Below are positions 35,289 through 43,233 of a DNA stretch of 64,000 nt, piece by piece. The DNA comes from Mycobacterium sp. Its GTDB lineage: Bacteria > Actinomycetota > Actinomycetes > Mycobacteriales > Mycobacteriaceae. The notes under the pieces were generated by a model. It was not told the origin of the DNA. It saw only the letters and a program-made list of their open reading frames with translations, and did not search any database. Position numbers and translations under genes: made by a program. Each line of letters begins with the position of its first letter. Position 1 is the first letter of the stretch. The DNA lies in NCBI GenBank assembly GCA_025965895.1, contig JAOPWC010000044.1, forward strand, positions 1 through 64,000, given 5' to 3'.

Positions 35289-36161
35289 CTAGGTGGCCGC
35301 CGCACCATCGGTCGATGCGGCCGCCGCGGCCTGCCGCTGTGCCATCTCCGAAGGCAGCACCTTGTCCTTGAACACCTGCTGAATGAGGGTCTGTACGTCC
35401 GCGCTGACCGAGGCGAGTGCAACGAGGTCGTTGGAGCTCTGCCAGTGCACCCGCATGCCCATCAGCTCCCAGGCCCGCTTGATGTTGGCCTTGGTCGCCA
35501 GGAGGGTGGTGAGCGGCGCCTGGGCGATGTGACGGGCGATCGCGTCAACGCGATCGTCGAGTTCCTCGCGCGGGACCACTTCGTTGACGAGGCCGACGTC
35601 CAGGGCCTTCTTGGCATCGATGACCTCGGCCAGATACAGATAGTAGGCCGCGCGGCGCCAATTCATGAAGACCCACGGCTCGATCGAGCACTCTCCCGAC
35701 GGCATGCCAAACCCCTGCAACGGCGGGTACGAGAAGTAGGCATCCTCAGAGGCGATGACGATGTCGGTGGTGAGCCCGTAGTGAGTGCCACCGCCTACGC
35801 AGTAGCCGTGCACCTGCGCGATCGTCGGCTTGGAGAACTCCCACAAATTCATGGTGGGCTTGACGAACAGATCGGTCTGAGGCTTCCAGGGCGTACCCAT
35901 TCGCCTCTGGCCCTCGACAAACATCGGATAGTCGTGTGCGTTGTTGCCGATGGCGTGCCCAGAGCAGAACCCCTTGCCGTTGGCCTTGAGGACAAGAACC
36001 TTGATGTCGTAGTCGCGGTCCGCGTCGAGCAGTGCCGCGTCGACCTCCTCGGCCATCTTCTGGTCCTGGGCGTTGGCCTTCTCGGGCCAGTTGAGCGTGA
36101 CGCGCGCTATGGGACCTTCTTTTTCGTAGATGATTCTCTCGCGGGTCTCGTTGAGATCCAT
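35289..36161 (-). CDS. Enoyl-CoA hydratase/isomerase family protein
   Basis: A 290-residue crotonase. ARVTLNWPEKANAQDQKMAE is the family start, KVLVLKANGKGFCSGHAIGN is the first oxyanion-hole block, and VHGYCVGGGTHYGLTTDIVI is the second. The Glu pair expected in classical hydratases is replaced around GMPSGECSIEPW, so it could be a hydratase, a C-C hydrolase or an isomerase. It resembles the crotonase at 44460-45308 (shared VLKANGKGFC, KRAWELMGMRVH), so the two are diverged paralogues. Alanine-rich C-terminus. In the minus-strand operon between the lipoyl-domain gene and the CoA ligase. Confidence 0.88.
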   Translation of the reverse strand: MDLNETRERIIYEKEGPIARVTLNWPEKANAQDQKMAEEVDAALLDADRDYDIKVLVLKANGKGFCSGHAIGNNAHDYPMFVEGQRRMGTPWKPQTDLFVKPTMNLWEFSKPTIAQVHGYCVGGGTHYGLTTDIVIASEDAYFSYPPLQGFGMPSGECSIEPWVFMNWRRAAYYLYLAEVIDAKKALDVGLVNEVVPREELDDRVDAIARHIAQAPLTTLLATKANIKRAWELMGMRVHWQSSNDLVALASVSADVQTLIQQVFKDKVLPSEMAQRQAAAAASTDGAAAT

Positions 36162-36187
36162 GTGTCCTTACCCTTCTTGCTTGATCG

Positions 36188-36424
36188 TTATGCCGTGATG
36201 ACGCCGATGGGGGCGCCGATGTCGTAGGTGGTGCCGACCTCCCCGGTCCACTGCACGGTGCCCGACGCACCCGCTTCGATTTCCTGTTCCACTTTCTCGG
36301 TGGCGATAACGTAGATCGGCGCGCCCTCCTCGACATGCTGGCCGCCGTCGACGAGCAGCTCGACAAGCTCCGCTTCGGAGACGGCCACCGACACTCGTGG
36401 GATCCGAACGACGAAGTCAGCCAT
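36188..36424 (-). CDS. Stand-alone lipoyl-domain protein
   Basis: A 78-residue protein consisting only of a biotinyl/lipoyl domain: MADFVVRIPRVSVAVSEAEL, then GGQHVEEGAPIYVIATEKVE. Lys44 in the ATEKVEQ turn is the likely lipoylation site, and SGTVQWTGEVGTTYDIGAP closes the barrel. Normal E2 proteins carry this domain plus an E1/E3-binding domain and an acyltransferase core; both are absent here. The start overlaps the end of the E1 beta gene by 8 bases (36417-36424), so it must be co-expressed with E1. It probably serves as the swinging arm for that E1, or as a scaffold to which another acyltransferase couples. Confidence 0.85.
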   Translation of the reverse strand: MADFVVRIPRVSVAVSEAELVELLVDGGQHVEEGAPIYVIATEKVEQEIEAGASGTVQWTGEVGTTYDIGAPIGVITA

Positions 36425-37424
36425 GTATTCCCGCCTTGGCCGATTGAAGTGTGCGCTGCGCGGCCTGTACGACGCGCGCCGGCGACGGGTAGACCTGTGC
36501 CTCGAGCGCCGCCGCTGCCGGGGTCGGGACGAACCGTGCTCCGACACGTTCGACGGGTGCCTCGAGCTCACCGAACAGTTCCGCCTGCAGCGTCGCGACG
36601 ATCTCGGCTCCGGGACCGGCGAACCGGACCGCGTCGTGCACCACCACCGCGCGGCGGGTGCGGCGGACCGACGAGACCATGGTGTCGACGTCGAGCGGTA
36701 CGAGTGTGCGCAGATCGACGACCTCGGCGCTCACCGCGTGCTCGTCCTGCAGTGTTGCCGCGGCCGCGAGCGCGTCGTGCACGCTGCGTCCGTAGCAGAT
36801 GAGCGTGACGTCAGTGCCCGGCCGCTTGACATCGGCTTGACCGAGAGGGATGGCGAAGTCGGGATCGGTTGGTACCGGGCCCTTTTGGCCTTGCAGGCGA
36901 ATCGTCTCGACGAACAGGCAGGGGTCCTCGTCAAAGATCGCGGATGTCAGCAGGCCCTTGCCGTCACGCGGGGTCGACGGAACGATGACCTTCATTCCGG
37001 GAATGTGCATGAACCAGGCCTCGAGGGTCTGCGAATGCGTCGCGCCGGTGGCCAGTCCGCCGTACACCTGGGTGCGGACCGTTATCGGTGCCGTCGTCCG
37101 CCCGGCGGTCATGAAACGCAGCTTGGCCGCGTTGTTGATGATCTGGTCCGCCGCGATGCCGATGAAGTCCATGATCATGATCTCGGCCACCGGCAGCAGA
37201 CCGTCGATCGCCGCCCCGATGGCGGCACCGACGATCGCCGCCTCCGAGATCGGTGTGTCCATTACCCGGTCGTGGCCGTACTTCGTTGACAGCCCAGCGG
37301 TCGGCCCGGACGCACCGGGGTCGGCGATGTCCTCGCCGAGCAGGAACACCCGCTCGTCTTTCTCCAGCGCCTGGTCGAGCGCGAGGTTCAGTGCCTCACG
37401 CATCGTCATCTCTTTCGAATCCAT
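36417..37424 (-). CDS. 2-oxo acid dehydrogenase E1 component, beta subunit
   Basis: A 335-residue transketolase-like protein. MREALNLALDQALEKDERVF, then LLGEDIADPGASGPTAGLST, TPISEAAIVGAAIGAAIDGL and MDFIGIAADQIINNAAKLRF are standard E1 beta signatures. The C-terminal transketolase domain holds LVPLDVDTMVSSVRRTRRAV. With E1 alpha it forms a TPP-dependent alpha2beta2 decarboxylase for pyruvate, acetoin or branched 2-oxo acids. The start ATG at 37424 has a GAGGAAGA site. It lies 10 bases after E1 alpha and overlaps the lipoyl gene. Confidence 0.9.
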   Translation of the reverse strand: MDSKEMTMREALNLALDQALEKDERVFLLGEDIADPGASGPTAGLSTKYGHDRVMDTPISEAAIVGAAIGAAIDGLLPVAEIMIMDFIGIAADQIINNAAKLRFMTAGRTTAPITVRTQVYGGLATGATHSQTLEAWFMHIPGMKVIVPSTPRDGKGLLTSAIFDEDPCLFVETIRLQGQKGPVPTDPDFAIPLGQADVKRPGTDVTLICYGRSVHDALAAAATLQDEHAVSAEVVDLRTLVPLDVDTMVSSVRRTRRAVVVHDAVRFAGPGAEIVATLQAELFGELEAPVERVGARFVPTPAAAALEAQVYPSPARVVQAAQRTLQSAKAGIHG

Positions 37425-37434
37425 ATGATCTTCC

Positions 37435-38415
37435 TCAGACGGGGAACCTGATCGGGGTCGCGTAGACGTCTCGGTCGAGCTCATCGATCGACGGGGCATC
37501 GGCGCTCATCACCGTCTGTAACGCCGTTTCGACCTGCTGCGCCGCGACGGCCTCGACACGGGTGAGCTCCTCGTCGGTGGCGACGCCGGTGTCGAGGAGG
37601 TGAGCACGGAACCGCGGCACCGGGTCGGCCGCCAAGGCCGAGTCCAGCTGATCTTTGGGGATGTAGCGCATCCGGTCGCCGAAGTAGTGCCCGCGGAACC
37701 GGAACGTCACGCATTCGACGAAGGTCGGACCGTCACCATGGCGTGCCTTGTTCAGCGCTTCGTCCAGGGCTGTCGCGACGGCGAGCGGGTCGTTGCCGTC
37801 GACGCGAACTCCCGGCATGCCGTAACCGGCCGCCCGGTCGGCGACATGCTCGAGCTTCATCGTGTCCCGGGTCGGCGTCATTTCCGCGTAGAGGTTGTTC
37901 TGACACACGAAGACCACGGGCAGATCCCAGAGCGCGGCCATGTTCGCCGCCTCGTGGAACGAGCCGGTGTTCGTCGCGCCGTCTCCGAAGCTGACCACCG
38001 TGACGCGGTCGAGCCCCTTACGTTTGGCCGCCATCGCCAGACCGACGCCAACCGGCGGGCCCGCCCCGACGATTCCGGTCGAGAGCATCACACCGGCCTC
38101 GGGGTTGGCGATGTGCATGGTGCCGCCCTTGCCGCGGCTCGCGCCGAGGGTGCGCCCCATCATTTCGCCGTAGATCTCTTCCAGCGGAACGCCTTTACCG
38201 ATGAGGTCGTGCAGGCCGCGGTAGGTCGTCACGAGCTGGTCGTCTCGTCGGAGCGAGATACCCATCGCGGCGGCGATCGCCTCCTGCCCACGCGACGGCC
38301 AGTACACGCAGATGAACTCGCCGGTGCCGATGCCCTTGGACAGCCGGTCGTCGGCCGCCTTCATCAGCACCATCAGCGCGTAAATGCGGCGCTGCACTTC
38401 TGCAGACCGTGTCAT
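37435..38415 (-). CDS. 2-oxo acid dehydrogenase E1 component, alpha subunit
   Basis: A 326-residue TPP-binding protein. GEFICVYWPSRGQEAIAAAM, YRGLHDLIGKGVPLEEIYGE and GKGGTMHIANPEAG are E1 alpha blocks. The TPP-Mg motif runs from FGDGATNTGSFHEAANM (Gly-Asp-Gly 144-146) to CQNN (Asn173-174). The pattern is closest to acetoin/pyruvate-type E1 alpha rather than a strict branched-chain type, but the substrate cannot be fixed from sequence. Upstream of E1 beta in the same operon; its start overlaps the stop of the preceding small gene by ATGA. Confidence 0.9.
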   Translation of the reverse strand: MTRSAEVQRRIYALMVLMKAADDRLSKGIGTGEFICVYWPSRGQEAIAAAMGISLRRDDQLVTTYRGLHDLIGKGVPLEEIYGEMMGRTLGASRGKGGTMHIANPEAGVMLSTGIVGAGPPVGVGLAMAAKRKGLDRVTVVSFGDGATNTGSFHEAANMAALWDLPVVFVCQNNLYAEMTPTRDTMKLEHVADRAAGYGMPGVRVDGNDPLAVATALDEALNKARHGDGPTFVECVTFRFRGHYFGDRMRYIPKDQLDSALAADPVPRFRAHLLDTGVATDEELTRVEAVAAQQVETALQTVMSADAPSIDELDRDVYATPIRFPV

Positions 38416-38732
38416 GGTCCGTACGACCCGATCTCGCGATAGACGCGGGGAATCGGCGGCGGGTCCATCGCGAGCAGCTCCAGGGACGACATCTTGCCGC
38501 TCGCGCCGAGTTCCGCCAACCGTTGCGTGGCGGCATCGAGGTCGTCGCAGTCGAGCTCGTAGATCGCGATGAACGGCCCGTTCCCGTCGGTCGGTGCGAA
38601 ACGGCGGGCGGAGACGATCCCGTCGACCGAGGCGATCTCCGCCAGGTGCGTGTCGTTGTACCAGTTGTGGTAATCGGCTTCCCGGTCCTGTGCGACCGGC
38701 ATCGTCTCCACGTACATGATCCCCTTGGGCAT
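38412..38732 (-). CDS. Small EthD/ferredoxin-fold-like hypothetical protein
   Basis: A 106-residue protein: MPKGIMYVETMPVAQDREAD, then YHNWYNDTHLAEIASVDGIV, then ARRFAPTDGNGPFIAIYELD. The HNWYNDTHLAEI motif is typical of dimeric alpha-beta barrel (EthD-like/DUF4286-type) proteins that bind small hydrophobic substrates or stabilise monooxygenase products. It is often found in degradation clusters. ATG at 38732 follows AAGGAGAG. Its end overlaps the E1 alpha start by ATGA, so it belongs to the operon. Possibly an isomerase or cyclase; exact role unknown. Confidence 0.72.
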   Translation of the reverse strand: MPKGIMYVETMPVAQDREADYHNWYNDTHLAEIASVDGIVSARRFAPTDGNGPFIAIYELDCDDLDAATQRLAELGASGKMSSLELLAMDPPPIPRVYREIGSYGP

Positions 38733-38770
38733 GCTCAGCTCTCCTTTCAAGCCCTTACGCCGTTACCGCC

Positions 38771-39634
38771 CTAAGCCCCTGACCACGGCTTCACCTTGAG
38801 GAACCCACCCGCGTCGACGCGGAGCTGCTGGCCGGTGATGTAGCGGGCCGCGTCGCTGCCGAGAAACACCACCGCTTCGCTGATGTCCTCGGGCTCCACG
38901 TAAGGAATCGGCATCCCCTGGATCACCGGGAACACCACTTCGGCGTCCTCTCGGGTCGGGTTTTGCAGATCGGGACGGAACGCGCGATACATCGGCGGAC
39001 TGTGCAGCATGTCGGTGTTGCAGTTCGTCGGATGGATCGCGTTCATGCGGATTTCCTTGGGCGCGAGCGCGAGCGCGAAGTCGTTGACGTAGTGTGCGAC
39101 AACTTGTTTCGCGAACGCGTAACCGCCCCCACCGGGACCGCCGTCGATACCGCTGGTGTTCATCGACGCCATGAACGCCGCAACGGATCCCGTCACGATG
39201 ATCGACGCGTAGGCGTGCAGGTGTTTGAGGCTCGCGTGCACGAGGTTGATGACGCCGACGAGGTCCACGTCGACTGCGTCGGCGAACGCCTGCGGGGGTA
39301 GGCCGGCGGTCAACGGGCAGATGCCGGCGTTGGCCACCACGATGTCGAGGTGTCCGAGCTCCGCGACGCCCCGATCGATGGCCGCCGACAGCGCCGCCCG
39401 GTCGCGCACGTCGGCGATCTCGGTGAACGCGCGCTGCCCCTCCTTCTCCACCAGCCGCGCGGTTTCGTCGAGGTCCTGGGGCCTCGCGAGCGGATACTCG
39501 TTGGTCTCGATGTCTTCGCAGATGTCCACCGCGATGATGTCGGCGCCCTCGGCGGCGAGCATTCTCGCGTGTGATCGGCCCTGACCGCGCGCGGCTCCGC
39601 TGATAAGCGCTACCTTGCCCGTCACCCTGCCCAT
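38771..39634 (-). CDS. Mycofactocin-coupled short-chain dehydrogenase
   Basis: A 287-residue SDR. TGKVALISGAARGQGRSHAR is the Rossmann start, ANAGI and IVTGSVAAF follow, and GYAFAKQ gives the YxxxK pair. The insertion ETNEYPLARPQDLDETARLV, followed by EKEGQRAF, after the second strand is the hallmark of the mycofactocin-associated SDR group (TIGR03971 in my memory). These keep NAD(H) tightly bound and pass electrons to the redox peptide mycofactocin. It probably oxidises a secondary alcohol of the pathway intermediate to a ketone. 25 bases after the thiolase-fold gene. Confidence 0.85.
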   Translation of the reverse strand: MGRVTGKVALISGAARGQGRSHARMLAAEGADIIAVDICEDIETNEYPLARPQDLDETARLVEKEGQRAFTEIADVRDRAALSAAIDRGVAELGHLDIVVANAGICPLTAGLPPQAFADAVDVDLVGVINLVHASLKHLHAYASIIVTGSVAAFMASMNTSGIDGGPGGGGYAFAKQVVAHYVNDFALALAPKEIRMNAIHPTNCNTDMLHSPPMYRAFRPDLQNPTREDAEVVFPVIQGMPIPYVEPEDISEAVVFLGSDAARYITGQQLRVDAGGFLKVKPWSGA

Positions 39635-39659
39635 GGCCGGTCCTCCTCGGGTGCTCTTT

Positions 39660-40787
39660 CTAGACTGTCAACACACACGAGCCGCATTGGGGTCCGAAGC
39701 CGTTCGCGACCACCGCGACCTGCGCATCGGGCACCTGTCGCGGCCCACACTCACCCCGAAGCTGCGCGACACCCTCGGCCAGGAACCCCAGACCGTGCAG
39801 CCGTCCTTCCGCGAGCTGCCCGCCGCTGGTGTTCAGCGGCAGAGCACCGCCGGGACCGATCGTCGCGCCGCCGTCGACCCAGTCCCCGAACTCGCCGACC
39901 CCGCAAAGGCCCATCGCCTCCACCCAGGCCATCGCAATATGGGTGAAGCCGTCGTACAACTGCGCGACGTCGACATCGGACACGGTGACCGACGATCGCT
40001 TCCACATCGTCGACGCGCACTGCTGGGTGCCTCCGAAAAGGAAGTCGTCGGTGTAGGTGAAATCCGGTTTCCACCCCATCCCCATGGCGATGGCGTCGAT
40101 CCACACCGGGCGTTTCGGCGCGTGCGCCGCCCGCTCGGCGGTCGTGATGACGACGGCGCACGCACCCGTCACCGGGTAGTCACAGTCGTGCAGCCGCAGC
40201 GGCTCGGAGACATAGCGGGAATTGAAGTAGTCGTCCATGGTCAGCATCTCGCGCATGACCGCCCGCTCGTTGAGGGTTGACCAGCGTCGCCCATTGACCG
40301 AGACCCGGGCGTAGTCCTCCTCTTTGGTGCCGAGCGTTGCCATGCGGCGCTGCTTCTTCATTCCCATGATCGGGATGATCCCGCCGGCGACGCCGTAGGG
40401 AAACTCCCACTGCCACGGCCCGGCCGCGCTCGGCAGCGCCCGACCGCTCATCTGGCCCCATTCCCGGGTCACCGAACGCACGACCAGCGCCACGTCACAT
40501 GCTCCGGAGACCACAGCCATTTGGGCGCCCAGGGCGGCGGCGAGGCCCGACGGCGCACGCGGCGTGTAGTCCCCGTAGATGGATATGTTGTCGATCCCGA
40601 CCATCCGCGCGATGTCCATCGCCTGCTCGTCGCCGGCGTATTCGAACACCGCATCGACATCCCGGACGGACAGACCGGCGTCGGCGATCGCCGTCCGCGA
40701 CGCCTCGACGGCAAGTGGCCGCCCGTCAATGCCCTTATCCCGGAGAATCTTCGAGTATCCGACACCCACCACGGCCGACTTGGTCAT
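39660..40787 (-). CDS. Thiolase-fold (SCP2/Ltp2-like) protein without nucleophilic Cys
   Basis: A 375-residue thiolase-superfamily protein. MTKSAVVGVGYSKILRDKGI is the strand-1 start, and PLNTSGGQLAEGRLHGLGFL with the conserved His is the late signature. At the position of the acylated Cys, the sequence reads YTPRAPSGLAAALGAQM (RAPSG at 77-81), with no Cys. It is therefore unlikely to be a thiolase. The pattern matches Ltp2-type retro-aldolases, which release a propionyl- or acetyl-type fragment from side chains with a DUF35 partner. The OB-fold protein at 31412-31855 is the candidate partner. First gene of the long minus-strand operon. Confidence 0.85.
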   Translation of the reverse strand: MTKSAVVGVGYSKILRDKGIDGRPLAVEASRTAIADAGLSVRDVDAVFEYAGDEQAMDIARMVGIDNISIYGDYTPRAPSGLAAALGAQMAVVSGACDVALVVRSVTREWGQMSGRALPSAAGPWQWEFPYGVAGGIIPIMGMKKQRRMATLGTKEEDYARVSVNGRRWSTLNERAVMREMLTMDDYFNSRYVSEPLRLHDCDYPVTGACAVVITTAERAAHAPKRPVWIDAIAMGMGWKPDFTYTDDFLFGGTQQCASTMWKRSSVTVSDVDVAQLYDGFTHIAMAWVEAMGLCGVGEFGDWVDGGATIGPGGALPLNTSGGQLAEGRLHGLGFLAEGVAQLRGECGPRQVPDAQVAVVANGFGPQCGSCVLTV

Positions 40788-40893
40788 TCAACCGCGCCGC
40801 CCGTTAGGCGAAGGGTGCACGCCATCGAAACCCCATCCACGAAGCTGTGCCGCACCATTGCAGCCAACTGTAACGGCTCCGCCGCTATACTAC

Positions 40894-40911
40894 CTAAAAT
40901 TATAAAGAAAC
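40894..40911 (+). promoter_or_regulatory. Regulon palindrome, weaker copy at the FadE/thiolase divergent promoter
   Basis: CTAAAATTATAAAGAAAC, 13 of 18 consensus positions, with the left half intact. It lies 28 bases before the GTG of the acyl-CoA dehydrogenase and 106 bases before the thiolase-fold gene, so one site could control both main operons. Confidence 0.5.
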
Positions 40912-40939
40912 CAATTTGGACCGATCCCGGCAGGACATC

Positions 40940-42109
40940 GTGGACTTCACATACCCGGCGGAGGTGGAACAGTTCCGCAAGGAGCTTCGTGCGTGGCTGT
41001 CTGCACATTTGACCGACGAGGTGCTGGCCGCCGACCGGCGCCGCGGCCGCGATCCGCTGGCCTTCGACACCCTTCGGGTGTGGGACGCCGCGGTGGCCGA
41101 CGCGGGATGGGCCGCGGTGTCGTGGCCGCAGGAGTACGGAGGGCGCGGCGCGACGGTACTCGAGCAGCTGGCCTACGCCGAGGAGACCACGCAGGCACGA
41201 GCCCCGGTGCCACTCAACGTGATCGGCATCAACAATATCGCGCCGGCGATCATGCAGTACGGTACCGACGTCCGGAAGCGCGAGCTCCTGCCCCGCATGG
41301 TGCGCGCGCAGGATATCTGGTGTCAGGGGATGTCCGAGCCGGAAGCCGGGTCCGACCTGGCGTCGTTACGCACGCGGGCTGTGCGCGACGGCTCCGGCGA
41401 TGGGGCTGACTTCGTGGTCAACGGCCAGAAGATCTGGACATCACTCGGGCACTGCGCCGACTGGTGTCAGCTGTACGTGCGCACCGACCCCGGGGCGCCC
41501 AAACACAAGGGCATCTCCTGCCTGATCGTCGACATGAGACTGCCCGGCATCGAGGTTCGCCCGCTCGTCACCCTCAACGGGACCGCCGAGTTCGCGGAGG
41601 TCTTCTTCGACGACGTTCGCGTGCCCGCCGACTCTTTACTTGGACCACTGAACGGGGGATGGCAGGTCGCCACCACCACGCTCAGCCACGAGCGGGCCGG
41701 GGCAGCGCGTCTGTACGCGCAGATGCACGTTCAGTTGCAGGATCTCGTGGCCGACTTGGCCGACTGCACAGTCGACGGCCGCCCCGTGCTCGAGGACAGC
41801 GCAACGGTGCGCCGGTTGGGTGAGATCGCGGTGCGCATCTGCTACCTCGAGCTGTTGTGCAAGCGATCGATCTCGGCAACGCTGCACGGCGGCGACGCGC
41901 TGGGCTCGGCGAGCCTGGCGAAGAGTGTGTGGGCCGAAGTGGGCCAGGATCTTGCCGCCCTGGCTTTCGACGTGCTCGGCCCCCAGCTCGCGAGCGGCCG
42001 GTGGGCAAACCGTCGGCTGTCATCGCGCGCGCTCACCATCGCCGGTGGCACGACCCAGATCAACAAGGGCGTCACCGCTGTGCGAGTTCTCGGGTTGCCG
42101 CGGCGGTGA
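40940..42109 (+). CDS. Acyl-CoA dehydrogenase, first subunit of a pair
   Basis: A 389-residue FadE. SEPEAGSDLASLRTRA is the FAD/substrate signature, NGQKIWTSLGHCADWC follows, and LTIAGGTTQINKGVTAVRVL is the C-terminal active-site end. It starts at a GTG at 40940 (VDFTYPAEVEQFR), where GGCAGGA lies just upstream; a TTG at 40916 would add eight residues. Its stop overlaps the start of a second acyl-CoA dehydrogenase (GTGA). In mycobacteria such adjacent pairs form alpha2beta2 enzymes for steroid side-chain or ring CoA esters. First gene of the plus-strand operon (40940-45308). Confidence 0.88.
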   Translation: MDFTYPAEVEQFRKELRAWLSAHLTDEVLAADRRRGRDPLAFDTLRVWDAAVADAGWAAVSWPQEYGGRGATVLEQLAYAEETTQARAPVPLNVIGINNIAPAIMQYGTDVRKRELLPRMVRAQDIWCQGMSEPEAGSDLASLRTRAVRDGSGDGADFVVNGQKIWTSLGHCADWCQLYVRTDPGAPKHKGISCLIVDMRLPGIEVRPLVTLNGTAEFAEVFFDDVRVPADSLLGPLNGGWQVATTTLSHERAGAARLYAQMHVQLQDLVADLADCTVDGRPVLEDSATVRRLGEIAVRICYLELLCKRSISATLHGGDALGSASLAKSVWAEVGQDLAALAFDVLGPQLASGRWANRRLSSRALTIAGGTTQINKGVTAVRVLGLPRR

Positions 42110-43233
42110 ACCTCGAGCTGACCGACGAGCAAGTCGCCCTTCGCGACACCGTGAGGCGATTTTTGGCCGAAAAGGCCGCTGTGGCAACACATGTGCGACC
42201 GTTGCTTGAAGAGCCGACCGGCAGAACCGATGAGGTGTGGCACGGGCTCGCAGCGCTCGGCGCCACCGGTTTGCTCGTGCCGCAGGAATACGGCGGCGAC
42301 GGCATGACGATGGTCGAAGCCGGTGTCGTCGCCGAAGAGCTCGGCGCGGCACTCCACCCCGGACCGTGGCTGTCAAGTGCAGTCGCCGCGGCGCGCGCCC
42401 TGACGCGGACGGACGGCGGCGACGCTGCGGCGGCGCTCCTGGCCGGGATCGCCGACGGCACGACCGTCGCCACGATCGGCCCGCTGAGTGGCCCTTCTCC
42501 CGCGTCCGCGGAGTCGCAAGAGGGCGTGATCCTGCGCGGCGAGATCACCGCCCTGCCGGATGCGGCCGCGGCCGACATCGTGCTGGTGCTCGCCGAGGAT
42601 GGCGGTGAGGCAGCGCTGTTCGCCGTTGATCCCACATCCGCCGGGGTGACCGTGGCGGTGCGACCGCACATCGATCAGACGCGCAAGTTGTTCGACGTCG
42701 TTTTCGACGGTGCGCCCGCGCGGCGCCTCGCCCCCGCGCCCGAAGACGCCATCCAGCGCATTGTCGACGACGTGTTGACCGCCTACGCTGCCGATGCTCT
42801 GGGTGCCGCGAGTGCAGTGATGAAACTTGCCGTCGAATACGCCAAGGTGCGCAGGCAGTTCGACCAGCCCATCGGCAGCTTCCAGGCCGTCCAGCACCTT
42901 TGCGTCGACATGTACGAGACGGTCGAACTCGCGCGCGGCGGGGTGATCCACGCACTCTGGGCCGCCGACGCGGCAGAGCCGGCGGAACATCACCTGGCTG
43001 CGCTGCGCGCCAAGGCATTTGCCGGGAAGCTGGCGTCCGTCGGCGACACGGCGATTCAGGTGTTCGGCGGCATCGGGTACACGTGGGAGCACGACGCCCA
43101 CCTCTACCTCAAGCGGCTACTGGGCTGGAGTGCCTTCCTCGGTGGGGCCGACCAGTCCCTGGAGGCGGTCGGCAAGCAGCTGGTCCTGTCCTGCCCACGA
43201 GGCAGTGAATTCGATCGAGAGGATGTGCAATGA
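42106..43233 (+). CDS. Acyl-CoA dehydrogenase, second subunit of a pair
   Basis: A 375-residue FadE-like protein. MNLELTDEQVALRDTVRRFL is a normal N-terminus, but the central SEPxxGSD signature is missing, replaced by PLSGPSPASAESQEG. The C-terminal half is well kept: KLAVEYAKVRRQFDQPIGSF, VQHLCVDMYETVELARGGVI and FGGIGYTWEHDAHLYLKR. This asymmetry (one partner degenerate in the FAD loop) is as expected for heteromeric FadE complexes. GTG start within a GTGA overlap, and ATGA overlap with the CoA-transferase gene. Confidence 0.88.
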   Translation: MNLELTDEQVALRDTVRRFLAEKAAVATHVRPLLEEPTGRTDEVWHGLAALGATGLLVPQEYGGDGMTMVEAGVVAEELGAALHPGPWLSSAVAAARALTRTDGGDAAAALLAGIADGTTVATIGPLSGPSPASAESQEGVILRGEITALPDAAAADIVLVLAEDGGEAALFAVDPTSAGVTVAVRPHIDQTRKLFDVVFDGAPARRLAPAPEDAIQRIVDDVLTAYAADALGAASAVMKLAVEYAKVRRQFDQPIGSFQAVQHLCVDMYETVELARGGVIHALWAADAAEPAEHHLAALRAKAFAGKLASVGDTAIQVFGGIGYTWEHDAHLYLKRLLGWSAFLGGADQSLEAVGKQLVLSCPRGSEFDREDVQ

